In this document: positions 32,899-43,517 of the stretch, in pieces | Layout: each line of letters opens with the position of its first letter | How positions within the stretch are numbered: position 1 is the first letter of the stretch | Origin: Epichloe hybrida | Lineage: Eukaryota; Ascomycota; Sordariomycetes; Hypocreales; Clavicipitaceae | Direction: 5' to 3' | Length of the DNA: 64,000 nt | NCBI GenBank assembly: GCA_019022495.1 | Contig: JAFEKR010000023.1 | Span: forward strand, 930,001-994,000 | Notes under the pieces: model-generated | Seen by the model: the letters and a program-made list of their open reading frames with translations, nothing else | Told to the model about the DNA's origin: nothing | The model's database searches: none | Position numbers and translations under genes: made by a program

Positions 32899-34878
32899 TT
32901 ACATGCCATCAAAGTCGCCGCCAAGATCGTCCTCGTCTAAATCACCTTCCTGGATTTCCTTGGCCATTTCCCGTTCCCGTTCCCGCGCCTCCTGTGCATT
33001 CTTGAGCTCAAGACGGTGTTGGTTCATTGGGAAGCGCATGGCCTGGTGCCTTTTGTCAGCATGTCGAATTCATCTCTCATAACCATGTCAGGCTCGGGCA
33101 GCGGGAATACTTACCATGACACTCTCATCATGCAGTGCTAAGCAAGCCCGAATTCGGTCGTGGAAAGCCTCACCCGGTTCTCTCGTGGCGTAGACATCAC
33201 CAACCTCCTTGCTCTTCATGAACCCGCGCTCGCGATCCAAAGTGGCTTCAATGACGCCGTCACGAATGGCCTTGGCTACAATGTATTCAGCAGACTCCTC
33301 ACTGCCAAGGTGGAGGCGAATGCAAATATCTCGCAATGAAATGCGGGAATATGAAAGAGACATCATGCGGATACCAGTCTTGATGACGTTTTGCCGCAGA
33401 CGCAGAATAAGAGAGTATGTGCCGTCGCGTCGGAACGTGTCGCCATGGTCCGCAATGGTCGTCTCGAAATCCTCCAGGTTGCCGACGCGAACAGCCTGCA
33501 CCAGCAAAAGGTAGGGATGCAGAGCGTCCTCCAGAGTTGGCTGTCGAAAAGCGGCTCTCTCGGGAATGTCGCCCATCAACAACTCGACTACCATGAGGAG
33601 CTTGGTGGCAGTCTGTGAGAAGCCCGCAGCACAGTTGCTAGATGGGGCCTTGCGCGTGGCGGCAGTCAGGTGCTCATGAGCCTCGGTGTAGCGCAGTTGA
33701 ATTGCCCTGATGCGGCCCAAGTAGTATAGGAATCGAGCCACTTGATTGTTGACTGCGTTCTCGGGGAACTGAGTATGGGATACAAGTAAATCAGCCTGGC
33801 CGATGTGCGACGTCAGTAGATAGTTTCGCAGAAGCAGCACGATGACTGATGCCTGAGTGTCGATATCCTTTCGAAGAACGGCCGTGCGCAAAGCACCCAG
33901 CAGTGCAGGTCTAATAGAAACAATGGGGGATTCGGGAGACGGAGGAAGCGGCGCAATGTGCTCGCAGAAGAGTGAGTAGTAAAAGTAGACCTTGGCAGAG
34001 AGCGAGTCCAAGGTGCGGCGATTCAAGGCCTGGATTCGACCACAAAGGTTTTTGGAAAAACCAACACCTTCCTGGTATTTCTTGGAATCAAAGAGATGGA
34101 CCTGAATCAGGAGACCGAGAAAAATATCGATTTCCGGGATGATCTCCTTGGTCTCCTTCTTCCCATTCTTGACAGACTTGGACTCCGCAGAGTCCACCTG
34201 CATCTCAGAGCCAGCTTGACGACCCAGAGGCATACTTTCACGTCCAATAGCGACGAGAAGGTTCTTTGCGATATTGCCAGATGTTACTGTTGCAGGGAAG
34301 GTGTCGACAATAACTTGACCAATGATGTCCGGCGTCAAACGCTTGCGGATGAGAGAAATAGATCGTAAAGCTCGCAGAGAGAATCTAGCATCGAAAAGAG
34401 CAACGGCTCGGTCTAGTAACGCAAAGTTGCTTTTTATATCTGTTTATATCGATTAAAAAAAAACATACTGTCAGCGACACGTGAGCACAGTTGACGCGAC
34501 AAATCCTATCTGAGCATCTAATATTCCCAAAGTGGTCTCGTTCGGGGTGCAAAGAGCAATTTGGACGGGGTTTGAAATCTCATTTAGTAAGCTTGCAAAC
34601 ATACCTGCTACTGTTTGGGCGACAAGATCAATCTTCTCGCTGTCATCGGCAATGTCGTCACCACCCATAGACACGTCACCATCAGCATCATGAGATTGCT
34701 TCGATGACTGTTTGGGTGTCTTTGTGATGGGAACAACAACAGTCATCTCCTCATCACCTTCTTTGGCACCTTTCTTGCCTTTCGATTTGCCGGAATCCTT
34801 CATGTCGACGTCGCCGTTACTCCTAAGACGGTTCTCGATCGGCTCGTTGCCGTTGTTCTTGGGTGTCTTGCCGGGCAT
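32899..34878 (-). CDS. rpn3: 26S proteasome regulatory subunit Rpn3 (PSMD3)
   Basis: Rpn3 is a lid subunit of the 19S regulatory particle and scaffolds the Rpn11-containing lid. The CDS is complement(join(32899..33042, 33115..34439, 34605..34878)), 580 aa, slightly longer than the yeast protein. The N-terminus is a charged low-complexity region (residues 1-90). Helical repeats follow (SLRALRSISLIRKRL). The PCI domain is in the C-terminal third (YSRISLRDICIRLHLGSEE and AEYIVAKAIRDGVIEATLD). The short last exon codes the conserved tail AMRFPMNQHR and ends in an acidic DLDEDDLGGDFDGM. All three exons join in frame with GT...AG introns of 72 and 165 nt. Confidence 0.95.
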
Positions 34879-35942
34879 TGCGGCAGATGTTATGGACAGG
34901 TAGGTATGCCGAGATTAATGTAGCAGTGAGGAATCGAGCTTGACAGTTTTTCTCGATGGGTCGATGAGAAGTGTGAAGCGCGAACGGCTGAAGTGTATCG
35001 AGCGCGCGTTGACGTGCTTGACTGCGACGTCTGCAGTCCTGCAGTCCCTTTTGGCTGACAAGGGCAGGCGCGCACGATGGCAGGAAATTTTGTACAAAAG
35101 GGACGGGATGAAAGAGCGTCAAAGATGGACCAAGTTGTCAGCTTTATGGGCTGAACGTAACGACAAGCAATTGTACAGAGATTCGATGCTTTGGGTGACG
35201 GGATTGAAAGCGCAGAACAAGGTGTGTGTGTGGTTGTCGTTTGGGCCTCGAGGTGCGAGGAAGGTTCGAGGTCAAGATTGGAGACCTTTTTTGGGTCACG
35301 GAGCAGGGGTACTTGAGAGCACGCTGCATTATGCCCGCGACTTCAGGTACTGCATGCCCACTTGACCCGGTTTGAAGCTGGATATGCTCAGGTAATCATA
35401 AGCCAGCTTGCTTATTGGGTGGATAGTGGAGCCCTCAAGGCGGCACTTGGTGACGTTTTCGCTTCGACTCTGGTACGTACCTACAATCAGCCTACCTCAC
35501 GTGGTGGTATGTACGGACCGCAGTGTGCAACTTTTACTTCATCACTTGCAGCTTTGATATGCGTTAGGAGACGTTTCAGTCGACTAATGTTATCCAGCCA
35601 GCTGAACATCTTCTACATGCAAAGGAAACTACGTTTGCACAAAACAATGGCACAACACTATTTCAGTCATACGGAAGACACATGTATCTCGATTGTGAAT
35701 TTGTGACAATCTGCCCAGAGGAGTCTATATCATCTGTCCCCTGTAATCCCTGCCAGGCTATTGGTTCCGCATCTGGTTTGGGAAATCTGCGCAACACACA
35801 TTCCTTTCTTCCAACAACCGTCCCCCCCTCTGCAATGAGAAACAAACCCTGATAAGCCAAAACGCCATTCCCCACGGTCCATTTTGTACATGTGACGGCG
35901 AAATTAAACCCCACCAAACTCCCTGATACATGAAGCATTCTT
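34879..35942. other. Intergenic region between rpn3 and taf12
   Basis: About 1.1 kb, covering the rpn3 promoter and the taf12 3' UTR. Only short overlapping frames on both strands are seen. No gene is supported. Confidence 0.5.
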
Positions 35943-38104
35943 TCAAGTGTCACCCTTTCCAGGCATCACCTTGGCCGCCTGAACGGCGCTCATCTTGGCA
36001 ATCCAGCCAGCCGACGGCTGAACCTTGCGCACCGTTCGAAGTTCGTCGGACGAGTATCCAGGAACACGAATGTTGTAAGTTCGCTCGAGTACTAGCTGGA
36101 TGTCTCGAATTTCCAGCACCTTGGATCCTCGCTCTTTGGCATTGCGGCAGGAAGCATGTAACACATTGTCCACAAATGAGTCGGCCATGTTCAAGACGCT
36201 CTAAGGGAAACGAAAACCATTAGCTTTTTCACAAGGTCTTCATGTCTCATAAACTGGTTACTTACCTCTTCAACATCGGGGGTTAGGAGATTGCCGTCTT
36301 GTGGATCTCCACTTCCCCCGCAAACCTGGCGAACTAGTTCATCCAATTTCTTCTTGCTCAAAACATGATCACCCTCTGCGTCGTGGCTGTAAGCAGGTAT
36401 CCTGGCGACTGGCGGCTGGTTCATGACGCCACCGAGTGTACCACTGCCCTGCGACATGGTTGGGCGCCCAGCGCTAACACCTCCGCCGAGACTGACACCC
36501 TGCGGAACAGCAGTTGCTTTCTCCGGAAGCTGCTTAGGGATTGGCATCTTTGCTTGAAATCCAGTTTGTGTTTGTGTTGTTTGTGTTGGATGAGCATGTG
36601 GGTGCCCTTGCTGCTGCTGCGGCGGCTGCTGCTGCTGTTGCTGCTGCTGTGGTTGCACAGCACCGGGAACCACTGCTTGATTCATGGGTCCTCCAGCTGC
36701 GGAAGATGAGTTTGCCGGCTGTTGACCTTGAGCATGGGCACTGCCGGGAGTGCTCGCAGCTCTTTGATTTGCGAGAGTCATAGCTGCGGAGTGACTCAAA
36801 GCACGGGTTGGACCTCCTGCTGTGACGGGTGTTCCAGTCTGGGGGGTTTGCATCCTCGCAGCAGCGGCTTGTGCCTGGGCCGTATTGACAGGAGGGGGGG
36901 GAGGATGCGGCTGTTCAGTCTTCACTTGAGTCGGACCATGGAGTTGCTGTGGCGGTTGCGGCACAGGCCGTGCCTGAGCTTGGGTTGCGTTTGGTGTGGA
37001 TGTTCCGTTTGTTGGAGATGGGCGATTCGCAGCCGCCAACTGTTGTTGACTTCTGGCAACCTCCGCAGCCGCGTTGACGGACGTTACGGCATTTTGCGTG
37101 GCCGCTTGAGCCGTATTCTGGGTTGCAATTGCCGTTGCCGGAGTGTTTCCAGTTTGTTGACTCCCTGACGGTACAGTGGGAGCGTTACTTTGACCACCTG
37201 CTCCTGCTGCTCCTGTTGCCGCCCCAGTTTGCTGCTGGGTGGCCTGAATGGCTTCCTGCTGTTTTAGGACGCTCTCGACCCATTTATGAGCGTCCGAATA
37301 GAGCTTGAGTTGCTGTTCTTTCCGCATTGTGTACTGCCGGTTCTCTTCGTCTTGTAGTGGCTTGCCCGCGCTGATTCGATCCTTGATAATCTTTTCCATG
37401 CTTGCGACCTTGCCTTTGCTACTCTCCATGGTGAAGACAGCTCGAGCATACTTGTCCTTGATATCTTCCACCCATCTCGTGACTTCTGCGGCTGATTTGT
37501 TTGCTATGTGGGCCGGAGCGCGAAACACCATCTTATTCACATGTTGCATGATATTGTCAGGAATTTTGGGTCGCTGAGCTGCGACAGCGGCCGCCCCCGC
37601 GGCGGCAGCACCTTGTGGTTTCTGGTTTTGAAAGGGGGCACCAGAACCTGCCTGGTTTGTCTGTGCTTGAGAGACAGCACCTGTTGTCGTAGGAGGTTGA
37701 GGTTTCTGCTGCACCTGGGCGGCAGGAGTCCCCGCGGATTGCGCAGGAGTATTCTGCTGTGCCGAGGATGGTCGCGCAGGGACCTGCCCACCTTGTTGAC
37801 CTTGTTGGGCCTGCTGCTGCGCTTGAATCCGACGTTGCTGAATCTTGGTGATCAACATTTTTGAAAATTCAATGATCTTTTGTCGCGCTGCAATTTGATC
37901 GGGACTATTCGCTGGCGAGTTGTTGGCCTTGTTCCACAACCCTCGAAGACCTTGCTCGTATTTATTCTTTTCTTCTTCACTCAGCATGGGCAGACTCCTG
38001 ATCTGACTTGGCTGATACATAGGCGTCCTTTGTAGCTGCTGCTGCTGGGCGGCAGTGCCTGCTTGGCTCTGGCCTTGCGCCTGCTGAGCTTGTCCTTGAT
38101 TCAT
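35943..38104 (-). CDS. taf12: Transcription initiation factor TFIID subunit 12 (TAF12, also SAGA)
   Basis: TAF12 pairs through a histone fold with TAF4 in TFIID and with Ada1 in SAGA. The CDS is complement(join(35943..36200, 36266..38104)), 698 aa. The N-terminal 590 residues are Gln-, Ala- and Pro-rich, including a polyglutamine run coded near 36600-36655. They contain a conserved segment [17 protein letters not shown] and a charged helix ([20 protein letters not shown]). The histone fold is at about 597-690 ([50 protein letters not shown]). The intron splits the fold. Start 38104 is the first in-frame ATG, giving MNQGQAQQ. An upstream ORF overlaps it by four nt. Confidence 0.92.
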
Positions 38105-38142
38105 ATTCCGTTTGTCGTGATCGATTGACCGAAGCTGGGCAT
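38101..38142 (-). other. Upstream ORF overlapping the taf12 start by ATGA
   Basis: On the minus strand an ATG at 38142 opens a 13-codon frame whose TGA (38103-38101) overlaps the taf12 ATG (38104-38102). This stop-start overlap is the arrangement that permits termination-reinitiation coupling. Whether the transcript includes the upstream ATG is not known. Confidence 0.5.
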
Positions 38143-41100
38143 GGAGGTAAGCTTGCAAGGGGTTTTAGGTTTCGGTTCCGGGGGCGCTGCAACGGAAGCG
38201 ACGATGCAGTCCTTGTATGCGACGACGGGCTATAGCCAGGAGTCGATATGGAAATTTCATGAGTGAAGTCAAAACGCGATCATGTCATGTCCGGAATAGA
38301 TGGCAAATCGTATGTATCGGAAAATCCAGCGGTCCATAATAATAGCTCCACAGCTGCATAATAGCCCACCGCCCGTCTTATGTATTAGGGGCACTTACCC
38401 TAGGCCGGTTTGCATGCTCTATTAAATGCGACCAAGAAGTTTATCTACATACATACATAAGCAACCCTGAAGTATCTTTACATATCTTGTCACCAGATAT
38501 GAGGCGCTCTGTTTGCTCTGCGAAAATTACTTACCTAATCCGGTGTACTAGCCCTGTTCCGATGCAAAAAGGGTATTGTTCAAACATGGACACAATCACA
38601 AGCTATTGGAGATGATGCAACCAACGAAAAAGATATCATCTTTGCGCCGTGTTCATCCGGCTAGTGGTGACAGGCAATGCGGAGGAGACCCACACAGAGC
38701 GGGGACACGTGCGAGGTCACATACATAATAGAGGATATCCTATCCTTACATATGTATGCATACATGTACAATACTATAATTTTGCTCATCCTTTTATCTT
38801 TATCCTTATTATTGACAATTAATACACGTTATTTGCAGCGTTCTGACCTGCACTAGTGATCTGTGCGGTGACACGGGCTTGAGGAAGGTGAGGACATGGC
38901 CCGGATCCACTCGCTCGAGGCACTCGTCGAGATATCGCTTTCCATGCACCCGTAGTTTTTTATGTTGACACGGTCAGGCTCCATGTTGGAGCGCCCGAGA
39001 ATCACATTGCTCTCAATAAAAAGCTCTTCACCCGTGCCTGGAAGAAACTCCATCGTTGTTAGAGACACCAAAGAGTAACACATGGATCGCGGGGTAAGGT
39101 TGCAACACCGAAGTCTCTCACTCCTGCCCTTTGGTGGTCGGACATGAGCAAACAAAGTAAACGAGGAGGCAAAGAACTGGCAATGCTTTGCGCATTGCTC
39201 CGCACGAAGACGTGTCCTGATGTCTGCAATGCAATTTCCCTGACAAGCCATCTCCCATGCAAGGAGAAAATTTTTCCTCATGGTCACCATGTTCTGCGCC
39301 TGGGCATTTCGACCCGACTGCGTTGATTCAGAATCTTACTGGAGGACTGAGCGAACGTGCTGGAAAGTGTCTGGGGTGGTCAAGGACTCAAGAAGGCATG
39401 GAAGGTTAGGATCCATCTCGGAACGCGTGGTCGGAGCATTGCTGCCCAAAGGTGGTCCACGGTGGTGATGCACGGGGTCAGAGTGCCCAGAGACAGCCAC
39501 AAGCAGGACAGTCAGAAGGTGCTGTTGGCTAAATGCGCCCGGTTTCCATTGCTCTGGAAAAATGAAGAATGAAACGTGCATGTCAGATCGGCGTGAGCGG
39601 CCTTCGGGTGATGCCATGATGGACTTGATGGTAGCTCAGACTCTTCCAGTATAGAGTTGGAACATGTCGCTCCTTGCCAACAAGGCTGGATATGAAAAAG
39701 CAGAAACTCTCATATCCAGGTCAGGTGCAGGATGAATTTGAGGCCGTACGAATTCTAGCGCTTGATAGGTATTACCCTTGGCCAGGCCGCTGGCGGCCCC
39801 CTGTCGGACGGAACTCTAGTGCTCTTGTGCAGCTGCAGACTAAGGCAGTTCTAGTTGAATGGCAGGTACTCCGCATAGCGATGACTCTTTCGACCGAAAC
39901 ACGGGCCTTTTGAAAGTCAAGACTGTTGGTACCTGAAAAACCGCGTGGGACTTGGGCCGCATTCGCATGAGAAACCTGCCATCTTTGGCCAAGTCACAGA
40001 CCAGAAATTCTTGTTTCCTACACATAACGAATGTCTTTGTCCAGAGGGGTTTGTTTATCTTGAGCAAACGCATACAACTACCTCTGGTCTGCCTTCCATT
40101 GTGGTGTTCTGTCTAGCTGAGTGCGAGACCCAGCCAGGCACAGCAAGACTAAAAGAACTCGTCCCAAATTCGGATTCTGGTACGTTTCCCTTTAGCAAAG
40201 GGCGACTCCATCCCAGTTTAAGCCGTCAACGAATTACTTACTTACGCACGCCCTCGCAGCACGCCCTCGCAGCACGCACGGATTAACGCCTCGAGTCATC
40301 CATCATTCATCAGTCCGTGACAAGTCTTGTCCTTTTGGCGCCCACCTCTATCAGCACACAGGCACAAGGGCGAGCGCATAATAAAGGCATAGGCAGGCAA
40401 AGCACACGCAGAGACACCCGACGCAGCCAAGGGAGACGAGAACTGCATAAGAGGGTAAGAACCTGGTACCGGACCTCAGACCCAGGAGTTGACGAGTTGA
40501 CGCCATCTGCACAGAGTACATATTACTGTGCTGACTCCCGCCAATCGCAGCGTTCTATTCCGTTCGCCCTACCACCTCTCTGTCTCGTTTCTGGCCCAGC
40601 GTCTGCCCAGCGTCTGCCCAGCGTCTGCCCACCTCTCACTTCTTCTTCTCTTGGCCTGCCTCTTACTGCCTCTATCTCGTCCATCGAGTTGCAGCTGGCC
40701 CGACCTGGTCCCAAAAAGCTTCCTGCAAGGTGTTCAAGCGAAGTGACCTGCACGCGCCTCGAGGACGAACAGCTTCCAGCCTACCTCATCAGCACATGAA
40801 CATGATACCCAAAACAAACCGAATTTCTTCTTCTCCGTGCTGGAGGTTTCTCCTTTGGGTATTGACGCCCTGACTGGCTTTGATAAACAGTGAATCGACT
40901 GTCATCGAGAGGCCATCGAACAAGGACGAACCGTCACTAAAAGCGACAGAAGACAAAGTCCAAGAGGCTGTTCGCCACGAAAGCCATTCTTTTCTCTTCG
41001 CCTCCCGTCTGGCGACAAATCCTGGCTGCACGTGCTGCTGCACTGGCTAACGAGCAGCAGTTTCCTCACCAACTTGCCAGCCCTCTGCTTGCCCGCATTT

Positions 41101-41416
41101 CCCCGGCATCTCCCCGCTCGCTGCATTAGCAAGTTGCCAGGAGCAGTGGCAGCGGACATCTCCAGTGGGACGCAGCAGCCTTTTTGCTGACCCTCCTCTC
41201 CTTTGCTTATCTGCGATCCCGCTCTGACCCCACAAACCTGCAGTCATCCGTCCTTCTGATAGGTTCGCTGCATGACGGCCTGGTGACAGTGCCAGCCCAA
41301 ATACGTTTTTCTACCATTATACGGTGGCGGTTAAAAAAAGATTGACCAAACCACCGAGGTCAGACATATTTGTTTGTACCCCTATATACGTTCTATTTTG
41401 CTTTCGACTGGCCGAA
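38105..41416. other. Three-kilobase non-coding interval between divergent genes
   Basis: This interval separates taf12 (leaving to the left) from the acidic protein gene (to the right). The stretch 38400-38830 is AT-rich with ACATAC and ATATGTATGCATAC motifs. The stretch 40240-40640 carries direct repeats: CACGCCCTCGCAG twice and GCCCAGCGTCT three times. CT-rich sequence near 40560-40690 looks like a fungal promoter or leader. Open frames such as 40317-40799 lack an ATG-led conserved product. No gene is supported. Confidence 0.5.
40593..40630. repeat. Tandem 11-nt repeat, about 3.5 units
   Basis: GCCCAGCGTCT repeats three times and is followed by a partial unit, in CT-rich sequence about 800 nt upstream of the acidic protein gene. 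Confidence 0.9.
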
Positions 41417-42625
41417 ATGATGGCCCAGTTGCATGATCGCAGGCGTCGACTGCCGTTGACACCAAGCCTCAAGCTATCGCGAGAGCTCCTTCATGTCGAA
41501 CAAACGATGGGAGCCAGCGGGCCAACGTCACCGCCGGAAACCCCCACTGCGTCGCCACACATGGTTCACAAGCCACCCCAAGCCGGGGCCTTTTTCCGCT
41601 ATTCTCGTCCTTTGGCCCGGGACCCTAACATCAAGCCCGTCGGCAATGGTCACCAGTTTAGTTACCAGAGGAGGGTGCTCGAACCTGAACAACTGAGTCC
41701 TAGATCGTCTTCGCCGTCTTCGGACGCCGAGGAAGAATCGGGTGACGAGTCCTCAGTTTCTGGACTGGTCAAACCCCGAAGCGTTGCCGACTCGTCCATT
41801 GCCGAATCAGCAGACGATGCAAGTGATGCAGATGAAGAAGACAGTGATGTTGAGTTGAACGACGGCGATTTTGATGGACACGAGGAAGTGGACAACGATG
41901 ATGGCGGCGGTGGCGATGGCCACGGTCTTGCGGCGAACCATGGAGCTTTTGTTCGGCCTAGCCTTAGATTGGCCTCGTATGATCCTTCTTCTCGGTCTAT
42001 CTCAGCAGGAGGGTCGGACGTTGAGGGCATACGCGACCCGCATCGAATCCATTTTGCTTCATCAAGCAGCAGTTTGATGTGCGATTTTGTGATCGAGGAC
42101 GTGGACCCGATGGATAGTGGGTGTGAGGGGCTCGAGATCCTCCACCCCACGGAGATTGAATCTAACCGCAGCCGATCTAGATCTCGCCATAAAGAATTTG
42201 ACAGAGGCATGGTGCGGGATTTCAAAAACCTCAATTGTAGTAACGAAACTTCTGACTACGAGGATGACGAGCTCGAAGCACCGGGTGTGGACGAGGAAAT
42301 TCTGTTTCGGCAGCGACAAAAAGAAATAAGACGAATCAGAAGAGTGAGCATGTCAAGCAGTTTTGGGAAGCGAACACATAGCGAACTCAGTGATTCAGAC
42401 GACTCCGAGGCTGGAACACTAGATGTGAACGACGTTGGATCGAGTGCACGACGAATGCGCAAACGACTACACCGTGGAAGCCTCCTATTCCAAGACCCCC
42501 CTGCTCCACGAATTGATGAACTCGAAGAGCCTGACTCCAGTGAAGAGGAATACGATGCCGCAGACCCATTCGCGCGAGAGTTGCCCTACTGGACAATGGA
42601 AATCATGGAAGTGGAATCAGCTTAG
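41417..42625 (+). CDS. Unrecognised acidic, serine-rich fungal protein
   Basis: A single open frame of 402 aa from the ATG at 41417 (a second ATG follows directly). I do not recognise a family. It starts MMAQLHDRRRRLPLTPS. It has Ser/Pro-rich segments (LSPRSSSPSSDAEEESGDES), a strongly acidic middle (DASDADEEDSDVELNDGD), an RS-like stretch (SNRSRSRSRHKEF) and a predicted helical basic segment (EEILFRQRQKEIRRIRR). It also has a Ser/Arg patch (MSSSFGKRTHSELSDSDDSE) and a C-terminus ending ELPYWTMEIMEVESA. The ordered islands FVIEDVDPMDSGCEGLEIL and MVRDFKNLNCSNE look conserved-protein-like and suggest a real gene. No membrane or signal segment is seen. A nuclear role is a guess. Upstream exons cannot be excluded. 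Confidence 0.65.
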   Translation: MMAQLHDRRRRLPLTPSLKLSRELLHVEQTMGASGPTSPPETPTASPHMVHKPPQAGAFFRYSRPLARDPNIKPVGNGHQFSYQRRVLEPEQLSPRSSSPSSDAEEESGDESSVSGLVKPRSVADSSIAESADDASDADEEDSDVELNDGDFDGHEEVDNDDGGGGDGHGLAANHGAFVRPSLRLASYDPSSRSISAGGSDVEGIRDPHRIHFASSSSSLMCDFVIEDVDPMDSGCEGLEILHPTEIESNRSRSRSRHKEFDRGMVRDFKNLNCSNETSDYEDDELEAPGVDEEILFRQRQKEIRRIRRVSMSSSFGKRTHSELSDSDDSEAGTLDVNDVGSSARRMRKRLHRGSLLFQDPPAPRIDELEEPDSSEEEYDAADPFARELPYWTMEIMEVESA

Positions 42626-43517
42626 ATGGTCAGGCGTACTCGCCTCGCTGTGTGCGCGGCAGGTGTTGCCAAGAACAGTCAAGCTCCAGAAGAGGGAAGC
42701 ATGATGTTGATGATGATGACGATGGACGACGTTATGATGAGTCGGACGACTACTGGAACAGGGGGGCATGGATGGACATGCTTACTTTTGAAGGTGTCGC
42801 TGCAGGAGGCCATTTCTTTCAAGTACAGGATGTTTATGACGCACGATGAGGCAAATAATGGAAATGCACAAGCCAGATGTGGGTTGGCCACTCCATCCTA
42901 CTACGTCAGATGTGAGAGATTTGTTGTCTTGTTATTGATTTTGGGCATATTTTACAGATAGACTACGGAGTAGAGCACATACGGATTAGACCGACTTGCA
43001 TGGATTGCCTTCCTCCAAAGACGCGTGCCACACACGACCGTTGATGACTCCTTTTCCCCGCGGAGGTAGAAGGTTGTGTGATGACTTGATGAGCCCCAGA
43101 CCGACCTCATCATCAAGGCGAAACACACATGAAGTGGGCGGGGGGAGTTATCTGTGGCACTGGCGTATGTAGGACAAGGCTGCGGCGGAGGCAGCCCAAA
43201 AAGAAGTCTGGTGTGTGCCGTTGGGGTGGAGAATGAGAACGACTTTGGTATTCAAAAGTAGCATTATTATGGAGAACACGGCAGCTATGTACATTGTATG
43301 ATATGTAGATGACTGAACAAAACTCCGTACTCGTATAACGACCATTCGTACGTAGTACCAAGTTTTTGGTACTACTTGAGTGCGGAGAAAGAGAAAGCCA
43401 TGCTACCTGGTGCTCTTATAATTGCATGTCAGACGGTCCGTTTCCATCTCTGCGTTCATGTCTATTATGCTGCCACTGACTGACATGGGACGACAAACAC
43501 GTTGAACTTGCAAAAGC
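42626..43517. other. Intergenic region upstream of Zn2Cys6 factor 2
   Basis: About 0.9 kb. It contains GATGAT repeats near 42705-42720, one copy of TACGGAGTA at 42964, and a perfect 10-bp hairpin at 43352-43375. No gene is supported. Confidence 0.5.
43352..43375. repeat. Perfect 10-bp hairpin (GTAGTACCAA / GTTT loop)
   Basis: GTAGTACCAA, a GTTT loop, then TTGGTACTAC. It lies about 140 nt upstream of the start codon of Zn2Cys6 factor 2, so it could be a binding palindrome or a leader structure. Confidence 0.85.

Noticed and set aside
40317..40799. Plus-strand frame of 160 codons
   Set aside because: It sits in CT-rich, repeat-containing promoter or leader sequence and has no conserved product.
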